The notes beneath the pieces were generated by a model that searched no databases, was not told the origin of the DNA, and saw nothing but the letters and a program-made list of their open reading frames with translations. 13,128 nt of DNA from Gammaproteobacteria bacterium (GTDB lineage Bacteria > Pseudomonadota > Gammaproteobacteria > SZUA-229): contig DRLE01000187.1 in NCBI GenBank assembly GCA_011051475.1, forward strand, positions 1 to 13,128, given 5' to 3'. Below are positions 5,698 through 12,915 of this stretch, in pieces (position 1 is the first letter of the stretch; each line of letters begins with the position of its first letter). A program made the translations under genes and the position numbers.

Positions 5698-6747
5698 TCA
5701 GCCGCGTTTGCGATACAGGTACTGGCCATTGCCGTAGGCCTGGCCGTTTTCCGGATAGAACAGCGCCTTGCACAGCACGAAATACTTGTTCCAGTAATCC
5801 ACCCGCTGCTGCGTCATTATCGATGGATAGACCTGCGCAAGGTTTTCCCAGAAGTTTCTGTGCCAGTCATCCAGCGTATGCCAGTAGTTCATGCCATTAA
5901 TAAACCAGGCGTTCTGCAGCTCGAAGTGTTCGAAATGATTGTCCTTAAGGGTATAGAACGGCAGCACCTTGCCGCCGGGAAAATACTCACCGATCAGCGT
6001 TTCTCCGGGATCGAGAAACTGCGGAATCAGATCGCGTGAAACAATCAGGTGATGAAACATACGACCATTATCGGCCAGCAGCTGGCTGATCATCGCGTAG
6101 AAAACGCCTATATTATTGATCTGCTCCATCAGCCCGACCGAGGTCACCACGTCGTAGACGCCCTCGCCCAGCATGGCGACGGTATCATCATTGATCTCAC
6201 CGTAAAACAGTGTGAAGCGATCCGACGACAGTATGTCGTCGCTGTCTTTGCGACGCTGCAGAATAAAGTCATACTGGTCGCGGCTGTGCGTGGTCGAGGT
6301 AATGCGCAGTTCCGGGTAGCGTTCCAGCAGAAACGATTCAAAATAGCCGAAACCGCAACCGATATTCAGCAGTTTTTCATCGCCGGAAAGTTCAAGGCGC
6401 GAGGCGATCAGGTCGAACTTGTCGGTCTGCGCCTGGCCGAGTGTCTTGCTGCTGTGCAACGCCTTCTCCGGTTCCTCGTCAAAATAAGCCATGGTGTAGG
6501 ACATGGTCTCGTCGTCGAGAAAGGTCTTGAAAAACGCGATGCCTTCATCATAGTGCTGGTCGGCAAGGTCCTCTGCCGCCAGCGCAATCGGTCCGCTGGA
6601 CACATCGACCGGTTCCTTATTGCCGGCATAGCGCTGGTATTCACGCGAAAAATAACGCGTCAGCTGCTTTTCAAAACGCAGCAGTTCATCAGTACCATAA
6701 GGGTAGATACCGGCTTCACCCAGTTCTTTAAAAATCGATTCAGTCAT
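5698..6747 (-). CDS. Cfa-like SAM-dependent acyl-chain methyltransferase
   Basis: The protein has 349 residues and belongs to the cyclopropane-fatty-acid synthase / mycolic acid methyltransferase family. These enzymes use S-adenosylmethionine to add a methylene or methyl group at a cis double bond of an acyl chain. The SAM motif LLNIGCGFGYF is at 126-136. Further family marks are SVGLMEQ (Glu208, matching E239 of E. coli Cfa), HHLI (His233 and Ile235, matching H266 and I268), YFPGGKVLPF (255-264) and YWHTLDDW (Tyr288, matching Y317), and the C-terminus QYLYRKRG. The usual YSCGYW segment reads YTMAYF (84-89), so Met replaces Cys139. That cysteine is active-site but, as I recall, not strictly essential in E. 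coli. It is the last gene of the ACP-ketosynthase operon, 18 bases after the ketosynthase stop, so an ACP-bound or freshly made acyl chain is a possible substrate (inference). Ordinary phospholipid modification remains possible. Confidence 0.82.
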   Translation of the reverse strand: MTESIFKELGEAGIYPYGTDELLRFEKQLTRYFSREYQRYAGNKEPVDVSSGPIALAAEDLADQHYDEGIAFFKTFLDDETMSYTMAYFDEEPEKALHSSKTLGQAQTDKFDLIASRLELSGDEKLLNIGCGFGYFESFLLERYPELRITSTTHSRDQYDFILQRRKDSDDILSSDRFTLFYGEINDDTVAMLGEGVYDVVTSVGLMEQINNIGVFYAMISQLLADNGRMFHHLIVSRDLIPQFLDPGETLIGEYFPGGKVLPFYTLKDNHFEHFELQNAWFINGMNYWHTLDDWHRNFWENLAQVYPSIMTQQRVDYWNKYFVLCKALFYPENGQAYGNGQYLYRKRG

Positions 6748-6765
6748 GATTGTTCTGTGCCTGGT

Positions 6766-7977
6766 TTACTTTATCTTCTTCAGGGCAATAACCGCATTAA
6801 GTCCGCCGAAAGCAAAGGAGTTGGATATTGCCGTATCAACCGTCTGCTCACGGGCGCTGTTGGGCACGTAGTCCAGCGGACATTCCTCATCGGCTTCACT
6901 GTAGTTGACCGTGGGCGGAATAATACCGTGCTTCATGGTCAGCGCCGTCGCCACCAGCTCAAGTGCACTGGAAGCGCCCAGCGCGTGTCCGTGAATGGCC
7001 TTGGTCGAGGATATCGCGACATTCTCTGCGTGCTCGCCAAGCACGCGCTGAATGGCCTGTGTTTCGGTCGCATCGTTCAGCTGCGTGCCGGTACCGTGAG
7101 CATTGATATAGTCCAGCTCACCAGCGGCAATACCCGCCTGCTGCATGGCCTGCGTCATGGCAGTCGAAATGCCCTCTACATCCGGGCGGGTAATGTGCCC
7201 GGCATCGGAACTCATGCCGCAGCCGGCCAGTTCGGCATAAATTGTGGCGCCGCGTTGTTCCGCGTGCTCTCGCGATTCCAGCACCAGCATGGCCGCACCC
7301 TCACCCAGAATCAGGCCGCTACGATCTTTTGAAAACGGCCGGCAGGTATCAGCGGAGACCACGCGCAGCGCATCCCAGGATTTAAGCAGGCCAAAGGTAA
7401 AGGGCGCATCGGTAGCGCCCACCACGGCCACATCCGCCATGCCCGAACTGATCATGGACATACCCTGGATAATGGCGTGAGAACCGGAGGAGCAGGCGCT
7501 GGACAGCACAAATGCCGGCCCCTTGATGCCCAGGTGATAACTGACCATGCTGGCCGCCGCGCTGGGCATACCCTTGGGAATGGTCAGCGGGTGTACACGC
7601 TTGCGCTCTTTCTGATAGAGCTGGATGCAGGTGTCTTCATCGGTGTTCTTGGCGCAGCAGCCGCTGCCAACAATGGCGGCTGCTCCCGCCAGTGCGGCAT
7701 CATCTTTAGCCAGACCGGCATCGGCCACGGCCTCGCGCGCGGCGATAACCGCCATCTGCGCGTAACGATCGAGCAGGCTGAGATCTTCCGCGCTGAAGTG
7801 CTCTTCCGGCTGGTAGTCCTGCAGCTGCGCGGCGGTAGTGATCTTGACGCCGTCGACCGCAGGTTGCATTGGCCGGATCGCGCTGCGTCCTGATTTAAGG
7901 GAATCCCAGAATGCGGGAACATCCTGGCCAGCGGCAGAAATAACACCTAGCCCACTGATAACAACTGAACGGCTCAT
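6766..7977 (-). CDS. Beta-ketoacyl-ACP synthase (FabF/NodE-like)
   Basis: The protein has 403 residues, about the usual length for FabF (around 410). It condenses malonyl-ACP with an acyl thioester to extend the chain by two carbons. The catalytic triad is complete: Cys162 in SSACSSGSHA, His294 in NAHGTGT and His331 in STKAIHGHALGA, with the conserved Lys326. The glycine-rich C-terminal motif reads NSFAFGGLN (386-394), where FabF has NSFGFGGTN. The wording around Cys162 and at the C-terminus is closer to specialised KAS II enzymes such as NodE than to housekeeping FabF. It lies between the ACP gene (52-base gap) and the methyltransferase gene (18-base gap) in one operon, which suggests it works on the neighbouring ACP. 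The ribosome binding site is weak (ACGGGTAG). Confidence 0.9.
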   Translation of the reverse strand: MSRSVVISGLGVISAAGQDVPAFWDSLKSGRSAIRPMQPAVDGVKITTAAQLQDYQPEEHFSAEDLSLLDRYAQMAVIAAREAVADAGLAKDDAALAGAAAIVGSGCCAKNTDEDTCIQLYQKERKRVHPLTIPKGMPSAAASMVSYHLGIKGPAFVLSSACSSGSHAIIQGMSMISSGMADVAVVGATDAPFTFGLLKSWDALRVVSADTCRPFSKDRSGLILGEGAAMLVLESREHAEQRGATIYAELAGCGMSSDAGHITRPDVEGISTAMTQAMQQAGIAAGELDYINAHGTGTQLNDATETQAIQRVLGEHAENVAISSTKAIHGHALGASSALELVATALTMKHGIIPPTVNYSEADEECPLDYVPNSAREQTVDTAISNSFAFGGLNAVIALKKIK

Positions 7978-8029
7978 ACAACTACCCGTGTGTGTTTTAC
8001 TGGAATGTGATTTACCGGAATACGGCTTT

Positions 8030-8257
8030 CTACTGGCGCGCCTCTTCCAGGCGCGTAAGGATATCGTTGACCGTCACAATGGACGGGATAACCTCATTGG
8101 GAATTTCAATATCGAAGGCCTCTTCCAGTTCAAAGATAACGGTAATGGCTTCCAGAGAACCTACACCCAGCGCCGCCAGTTCGGATTCCGGCTTGACGTC
8201 CTCGGGCTTGCAGTGAACGGTATCGACAATAATATCTACAATTTTTTCAAATGACAT
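8030..8257 (-). CDS. Acyl carrier protein with GSL in place of DSL
   Basis: The 75-residue acidic protein has the ACP four-helix pattern: an N-terminal helix SFEKIVDIIVDTV, a loop with KPEDVKPESELAALG, then helix II LEAITVIFELEEAFDIEIP and a final helix. The phosphopantetheine serine is Ser34. The residue before it is Gly33 (codon GGT), whereas nearly all ACPs have Asp in a DSL motif; the sequence is LGVGSLEA. It is the first gene of the operon with the ketosynthase and methyltransferase and is divergent from the DSF-synthase-like gene. It is therefore probably a dedicated carrier and not the housekeeping AcpP, which normally sits with fabG, fabF and rpmF. Confidence 0.92.
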   Translation of the reverse strand: MSFEKIVDIIVDTVHCKPEDVKPESELAALGVGSLEAITVIFELEEAFDIEIPNEVIPSIVTVNDILTRLEEARQ

Positions 8258-8491
8258 AATAATTTCTTGCAGCTTGTGCTGCGGTAACTGACAATCCGGT
8301 TTTGATTTAGTACTGTTCCAGACAGGTCTGCCATACTACTGCCTTCAGCAATAATCGTCCAGCTTTTTTCCTTTATTTATCATATACCTTGAATATATTG
8401 TTAAAAACTGAATTAATTGTTGTATTAACAGAAAGTTAGCAGTATAGTTAGCGTCATCACAATAATAACAAGAAGAAAAAAGGTGATAGCA
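8258..8491. promoter_or_regulatory. Divergent promoter region between ACP operon and DSF-synthase gene
   Basis: The right half is AT-rich and holds a + strand promoter candidate. The left half must carry the ACP operon promoter and leader on the - strand, but I see no clear -35/-10 pair there. Two small dyads are visible: CAGAC-AG-GTCTG at 8319-8330, and GCAGC-TTGT-GCTGC at 8269-8282, just upstream of the ACP start codon. Either could be an operator or leader hairpin. The shared region allows joint control of synthase and chain-building genes. Confidence 0.45.
8420..8448 (+). promoter_or_regulatory. Candidate sigma-70 promoter for the DSF-synthase-like gene
   Basis: TTGTAT (8420-8425) and TATAGT (8443-8448) are separated by 17 bases. 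The -10 box matches the consensus at five of six positions; the -35 box is weak (TTG correct). The spacing puts the transcript start roughly 35-40 bases before the ATG at 8492, in a very AT-rich stretch. Confidence 0.42.
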
Positions 8492-9556
8492 ATGGAAGTG
8501 GATGATCCGGCCGACGGCACGGCAAACCGCCACGCAAAACCACTGGACAGTAAAAGCGATACCGGTATCAGTGACACCCCGCCGGTATACAGCCAGTTCT
8601 CCACCCGCTACGATTCCGAAACGGCTGCCATCTGGTGCTGGATGCAACCCAAACCGCGGCCCTGCATGAACACCACCCTGATTGAAGAGCTGACCCTGTC
8701 GCAGCAGCGACTGACCGCCTTTTATCAGAGCCAGCAGTCCGGTTTTATCTGGCCGTTTCACTACCTTATTCTCGCTTCGAAAATTCCCGGTATCTATAAC
8801 CTCGGTGGTGATCTCGAACTGTTCTACCAGTGTATTATTGACCGCGATGAGGAAAAACTCAGGAAATACGCCTACAGCTGTGTCAAGCTGCTGCACCGCA
8901 ATATCGATAACCTCGATCTGCCGATTACGCTGATATCCCTGGTTCAGGGACAGGCACTGGGCGGCGGTTTTGAGATTGCCCTTTCCTGCGACGTTATCAT
9001 TGCCGAGCGCAGCGCGGTGCTGGGTTTTCCCGAAATCCTCTTCAACCTGTTTCCCGGTATGGGCGCCTATAACCTGCTGACGCGACGCATCGGCTCAGCG
9101 CTGGCCGAGCGCCTGATTCTCAGCGGCAAGACCTGGCCGGCTACCGAGCTGTATGAAATGGGCGTCATCGACGTACTCGCCGAGGACGGTCAGGGCATGC
9201 AGGCGGTGGAAAACTACCTGAAAAGCCACAACCAGTCACACAACACCATTCGTGCCATTAAAAAGATACGCCGCATGGTGCAGCCGGTCACTAAAAAGGA
9301 GCTTTACGATATTGTCGATATCTGGGTGGAATCGGCCATGCTACTGGACAAAAAAGACCTTTCCAAAATGCAGCGTCTGCTGACCCTGCAAAAGCACCAG
9401 AAAGACAGCAGCCTGATTCAGGAAAACAGCAAAATCAAAATACCCCGCCGTGGCGAGTGGCGCAAAATCAAGGACGTCAGCTTTCCACTGGTCACCCACT
9501 TTGGTGAAGTGGTGCCCCAAAACCGCCGTAAAAAAGACAGCCGCCGCAGGGATTGA
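8492..9556 (+). CDS. rpfF: RpfF-like DSF synthase (crotonase superfamily)
   Basis: The protein has 354 residues. RpfF-type enzymes dehydrate 3-hydroxyacyl-ACP to the cis-2-enoyl form and hydrolyse the thioester, releasing a diffusible signal factor (DSF) fatty acid. The family signatures are clear: YNLGGDLELF (102-111), LVQGQALGGGFEIALSCD (150-167), GFPEILFNLFPGMGAY (178-193) and LSGKTWPATELYEMGVIDV (210-228). The two catalytic glutamates of Xanthomonas RpfF, E141 and E161, match Glu161 and Glu181 here with the same 20-residue spacing, and the typical WV(D/E)(T/S)AM segment follows. A basic, Lys/Arg-rich tail of about 55 residues extends beyond the usual end (RpfF is about 290 residues). I chose the ATG at 8492 because AAGGTGA lies five bases upstream; a GTG at 8483 is also in frame but lies within that Shine-Dalgarno sequence. 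It is divergent from the ACP operon. Other crotonase activities are possible but less likely. Confidence 0.88.
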   Translation: MEVDDPADGTANRHAKPLDSKSDTGISDTPPVYSQFSTRYDSETAAIWCWMQPKPRPCMNTTLIEELTLSQQRLTAFYQSQQSGFIWPFHYLILASKIPGIYNLGGDLELFYQCIIDRDEEKLRKYAYSCVKLLHRNIDNLDLPITLISLVQGQALGGGFEIALSCDVIIAERSAVLGFPEILFNLFPGMGAYNLLTRRIGSALAERLILSGKTWPATELYEMGVIDVLAEDGQGMQAVENYLKSHNQSHNTIRAIKKIRRMVQPVTKKELYDIVDIWVESAMLLDKKDLSKMQRLLTLQKHQKDSSLIQENSKIKIPRRGEWRKIKDVSFPLVTHFGEVVPQNRRKKDSRRRD

Positions 9557-9574
9557 AGGCTGTTTATACGCATG

Positions 9575-9604
9575 CTGTCATTAAGCGGCTATATAGCGTA
9601 TAAT
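9575..9604 (+). promoter_or_regulatory. Candidate promoter for rhlE
   Basis: A perfect -10 box TATAAT (9599-9604) has CTGTCA (9575-9580, four of six consensus bases) 18 bases upstream. This would give rhlE a leader of about 175 bases that starts just before a stem-loop. Confidence 0.5.
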
Positions 9605-9617
9605 GAATCGTTCATGC

Positions 9618-9643
9618 GGTGCACTTCGGTCTGCACCCGTTTT
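9618..9643 (+). terminator. Stem-loop with UUCG and T-run: terminator or leader hairpin
   Basis: The arms GGTGCA (9618-9623) and TGCACC (9632-9637) enclose a loop containing TTCG, and CGTTTT follows. It lies about 60 bases after the DSF-synthase-like stop codon and could end that transcript. It also lies immediately downstream of the candidate rhlE promoter, so it could be an attenuator or a 5' stabilising hairpin of the rhlE leader. Confidence 0.5.
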
Positions 9644-9787
9644 AATAGCGATAGTTAGCGGCAACCCTTTCCGGTTTACCCCTTAATCAACGCAACAATA
9701 TACGCGTTTCCGCCTGGACCGACCCCGAATAGAACAGATGATAGCAATTGATTCCGGGGCGGGCCGATTCCAAAGAGAATAACAAAC

Positions 9788-11128
9788 ATGTCATTTGAAT
9801 CCCTCGGCCTTATGGCCGAATTACACCGTGCTGTATCCGAAAAAGGCTACAGCGAACCCACCCCCATCCAGAAACAGGCCATTCCTGTCGTCCTCGAAGG
9901 CCGCGACCTGATGGGTGGCGCGCAGACCGGTACCGGCAAGACCGCCGGCTTTACCCTGCCCCTGCTGCAGCGCCTGATGGAAACCTCACAACCGCACAAG
10001 GGTCGCCGCCCGCTGCGCGCCCTGGTGCTCACCCCGACGCGTGAACTGGCCGCCCAGGTGGCCGAAAGCGTGCGTGATTACGGCAAGCACCTGCCGCTGC
10101 GCTCCACCGTGGTTTTCGGCGGCGTCAGCATCAACCCGCAAAAACAGAAACTGATCAAGGGCGTGGATATTCTTGTCGCCACTCCCGGACGCCTGCTCGA
10201 TCACGTCAGCCAGCGTTCGGTAGACCTGTCGAAAATCGACATCCTGGTGCTCGATGAAGCCGATCGCATGCTCGACATGGGCTTTATCCACGATATCAAA
10301 AAAGTACTGGCACTGGTGCCCAAGAAGAAGCAGACCCTGCTGTTCTCCGCCACCTTCTCCAGCGAGATCAAGAAGCTGGCCAACAGCCTGCTGAACTCAC
10401 CGGCGCTGGTGGAAGTAGCGCGGCAGAATGCCGCCACCGATACCGTCACCCAGGTCATCCACCCGGTGGACAAGAGTCGCAAACGCGAACTGCTGTCCTA
10501 CCTGATCGGCTCCAATAACTGGCAGCAGGTGCTGGTGTTCACCCGCACCAAGCACGGCGCCAACCGCCTGGCCCAGCAGCTGGAAAAGGACGGCATCAGT
10601 GCCGCCGCCATTCACGGCAACAAGAGCCAGGGCGCACGCACCCGCGCACTGGCCGACTTCAAGTCCGGCGCGGTGCGTGTCCTGGTCGCCACCGATATTG
10701 CCGCCCGCGGTATCGACATCGACCAGCTGCCGCACGTGGTCAACTACGAGCTGCCCAATGTCGCCGAGGACTATGTCCACCGCATTGGCCGTACCGGCCG
10801 CGCCGGCAACGAGGGCGAAGCCATGTCACTGGTCTGTGTCGACGAGCTGAAACTGCTGAAGGATATCGAAAAGCTGATCAAGCGCGATATTCCGCAAAGC
10901 GTTATCGAGGGTTTCGAGCCCGATCCGAGCATCAAGGCCGAACCCATAAACCGGGGCCGTGGTGGCCAGCGAGGCGGCGCACGGGGTGGCCAGAATGGTG
11001 GCCAGAACAGTGGCCAGAAGCGCCGCCCCCAGGCCCGCAGAAAACCCGCAGCCGGGAAAAACCCCAGGCCCGGAAAGAATGCGCGCCGAAGGAATAATAA
11101 TGGCAACCAGGTACGCAATGCGGCCTGA
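9788..11128 (+). CDS. rhlE: DEAD-box ATP-dependent RNA helicase RhlE
   Basis: The protein has 446 residues. It unwinds short RNA duplexes in the cytoplasm, with roles in ribosome assembly and RNA turnover. All motifs are present: Q motif GYSEPTPIQ (20-28), Walker A AQTGTGKT (45-52), PTRELA (83-88), TPGRLLD (132-138), DEAD (156-159), SAT (187-189), VFTRTK (250-255), ATDIAARGIDI (301-311) and HRIGRTGR (331-338). The short N-terminus and the direct FESLGL start fit RhlE better than DeaD, SrmB or RhlB. The C-terminal 60 residues are a basic RGG/GQN-rich tail that should bind RNA; part of it is encoded by three tandem 12-bp units. A leader of more than 200 bases precedes the ATG, as often seen for cold-inducible helicases (inference). 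The ribosome binding site AAAGAG is moderate. Confidence 0.94.
   Translation: MSFESLGLMAELHRAVSEKGYSEPTPIQKQAIPVVLEGRDLMGGAQTGTGKTAGFTLPLLQRLMETSQPHKGRRPLRALVLTPTRELAAQVAESVRDYGKHLPLRSTVVFGGVSINPQKQKLIKGVDILVATPGRLLDHVSQRSVDLSKIDILVLDEADRMLDMGFIHDIKKVLALVPKKKQTLLFSATFSSEIKKLANSLLNSPALVEVARQNAATDTVTQVIHPVDKSRKRELLSYLIGSNNWQQVLVFTRTKHGANRLAQQLEKDGISAAAIHGNKSQGARTRALADFKSGAVRVLVATDIAARGIDIDQLPHVVNYELPNVAEDYVHRIGRTGRAGNEGEAMSLVCVDELKLLKDIEKLIKRDIPQSVIEGFEPDPSIKAEPINRGRGGQRGGARGGQNGGQNSGQKRRPQARRKPAAGKNPRPGKNARRRNNNGNQVRNAA
10985..11020 (+). repeat. Three tandem 12-bp units inside rhlE
   Basis: GGTGGCCAGAAT, GGTGGCCAGAAC and AGTGGCCAGAAG follow each other and encode GGQN-GGQN-SGQK. A further GGTGGCCAG lies at 10961-10969. 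This is an in-frame repeat that can expand or contract and change the length of the RNA-binding tail. Confidence 0.75.
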
Positions 11129-11156
11129 TAGACCCTGAGCGTTTATTCTGAGCTCC

Positions 11157-11224
11157 GTAGGCCGGCATAAGGCGCAGCCGTTGCCGGCAAAGCGCCCGCA
11201 ACGCTATCGCGCATGCAGGCCTGC
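11157..11224. repeat. BIME-like pair of inverted REP hairpins (copy 2)
   Basis: The first unit (+, 11157-11188) is GTAG followed by arms GCCGGCA and TGCCGGC. The second (-, 11224-11194) begins GCAG, a variant tetranucleotide, with arms GCCTGCA and TTGCGGGC (one T-G pair). The layout matches the copy at 316-390. It lies in the gap between rhlE and ybiT, where such elements commonly act as 3' end structures of the upstream mRNA. Confidence 0.72.
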
Positions 11225-11272
11225 AAGCTTAAAACACACTACTTTTAACTTACAACCTTATTAGAAAAAACC

Positions 11273-12880
11273 ATGTTAACAACCGCTAACATCACCATGC
11301 AGTTCGGCGCCAAGCCGCTTTTTGAAAACGTATCCGTCAAGTTCGGTGACGGCAACCGCTACGGCCTGATCGGCGCCAACGGTTGCGGCAAGTCCACCTT
11401 TATGAAAATTCTCGGCGGCGATCTCGAACCCACCGCCGGCAATGTTTCCAAAGATCCGGACGAGCGTCTGGGCAAGCTGAAACAGGACCAGTTCGCCTAC
11501 GAGGAACACAAGGTCATCGACACCGTGATTATGGGCCATGAACAGCTCTGGGCGATCAAGTCCGAGCGCGACGCCATTTACGCCAAGCCTGAAATGACCG
11601 AGGAAGACGGCATTCGCGCCGGTGAACTCGAAGCCGAGTTTGCCGAAATGGACGGTTACACCGCCGAGGCGCGCGCCGGTGAACTGCTGCTGGGCGTGGG
11701 CATTCCCACCGAACAGCACTACGGCCCGATGAGCGAGGTCGCCCCCGGCTGGAAACTGCGCGTGCTGCTGGCACAGGTACTGTTCTCCGAACCCGACATT
11801 ATGCTGCTCGACGAGCCCACCAATAACCTCGACATCAACACCATCCGCTGGCTCGAAGGCGTGCTCAACGAGCGCAACTGCACCATGATCATCATCTCGC
11901 ATGACCGTCATTTTCTGAACAGCGTCTGTACCCACATGGCCGACCTCGACTACGGTGAAATCCGCATCTACCCGGGCAACTACGACGAGTACATGCTGGC
12001 CTCCACCCAGGCCCGCGCCCGCCAGCTGTCCGACAATGCCAAGAAAAAGGCGCAGATCGCCGAACTCAAGGCCTTTGTCAGCCGCTTCTCGGCCAATGCC
12101 TCAAAGTCACGCCAGGCCACCTCGCGCGCCAAACAGATAGAGAAAATCCAGCTCGAAGACATCAAGCCATCGAGCCGGCAGAACCCCTATATCCGTTTCG
12201 AAGAAGAGAAAAAGCTGCACCGCCTCGCCGTCGAAGTCGAAGGCCTGGGCAAGGGCTATGAAGAAACCCTGTTCAGCAATCTGGACATGATGGTCGAAGT
12301 CGGCGAACGCGTCGCTATAATCGGTCCCAACGGCATCGGTAAAACCACCCTGCTGCGTTGCCTCTACGGCGACCTTGAACCCGACAACGGCACGGTAAAA
12401 TGGTCGGAGAACGCCGAGCTGGGCTACTACGCCCAGGACCACGCGGCGGATTTTGAATCCGATGAGACCCTGTTCGACTGGATGAATCACTGGGGCAAGG
12501 ACAGCGATGACGAACAGGTCATCCGCGGCACCCTTGGCCGCCTGCTGTTCTCACAGGACGACATCAAGAAGTCCGTCAATGTGATTTCCGGTGGTGAACA
12601 GGGCCGCATGCTGTTCGGCAAGCTGATGCTGCAGAAACCCAATATCATGCTGCTCGACGAGCCCACCAACCATCTCGACATGGAATCCATCGAATCGCTG
12701 AACATGGCGCTGGAAGAATACCCCGGCACCCTGTTCTTCGTCAGTCACGACCGCGAGTTCGTATCGTCGCTGGCGACGCGGATTATAGAGATGACACCGG
12801 ATGGGCTGGTTGATTTTCGTGGGACTTATGAGGAGTATTTGTTGAGTCAGGAGACCGGGAAGCAGTCGGCTGTGGGGTAG
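11273..12880 (+). CDS. ybiT: ABC-F family ATPase YbiT
   Basis: The 535-residue protein is colinear with E. coli YbiT (530 residues). ABC-F proteins have no membrane domain; they bind ribosomes in the cytoplasm and rescue or tune translation. The first ATPase half has Walker A GANGCGKST (34-42) and Walker B IMLLDEPTNNLD (176-187). Its signature loop is the degenerate SEVAPGW (154-160), which is typical of YbiT. The inter-domain linker (about 243-300) is charged and contains FVSRFSANASKSRQATSRAKQI. The second half has Walker A GPNGIGKTT (351-359), signature SGGEQGR (439-445) and Walker B LLDEPTNHLD. The start ATG matches that of E. coli; the ribosome binding site is weak (TTAGAAAAAA). Codon choice in the last 30 or so codons is unlike the rest of the gene. 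Confidence 0.96.
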   Translation: MLTTANITMQFGAKPLFENVSVKFGDGNRYGLIGANGCGKSTFMKILGGDLEPTAGNVSKDPDERLGKLKQDQFAYEEHKVIDTVIMGHEQLWAIKSERDAIYAKPEMTEEDGIRAGELEAEFAEMDGYTAEARAGELLLGVGIPTEQHYGPMSEVAPGWKLRVLLAQVLFSEPDIMLLDEPTNNLDINTIRWLEGVLNERNCTMIIISHDRHFLNSVCTHMADLDYGEIRIYPGNYDEYMLASTQARARQLSDNAKKKAQIAELKAFVSRFSANASKSRQATSRAKQIEKIQLEDIKPSSRQNPYIRFEEEKKLHRLAVEVEGLGKGYEETLFSNLDMMVEVGERVAIIGPNGIGKTTLLRCLYGDLEPDNGTVKWSENAELGYYAQDHAADFESDETLFDWMNHWGKDSDDEQVIRGTLGRLLFSQDDIKKSVNVISGGEQGRMLFGKLMLQKPNIMLLDEPTNHLDMESIESLNMALEEYPGTLFFVSHDREFVSSLATRIIEMTPDGLVDFRGTYEEYLLSQETGKQSAVG

Positions 12881-12915
12881 TTTTTCTTTTGATCTTTTTG
12901 GCGTTGATAGTTAAC

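Noticed and set aside
6049..7332. A 427-codon open frame on the + strand
   Set aside because: It runs antisense across the methyltransferase and ketosynthase genes, both of which show complete catalytic motifs in the other strand. Its translation has no recognisable domain.
8345..8896. A 183-codon - strand frame over the divergent promoter and the start of the DSF-synthase-like gene
   Set aside because: It crosses the AT-rich promoter region and is antisense to a well-supported gene. No motif or ribosome binding site supports it.
11276..11935. A 219-codon - strand frame inside ybiT
   Set aside because: ybiT in the opposite strand is unmistakable, and long antisense frames are common opposite GC-rich genes with strong codon bias.
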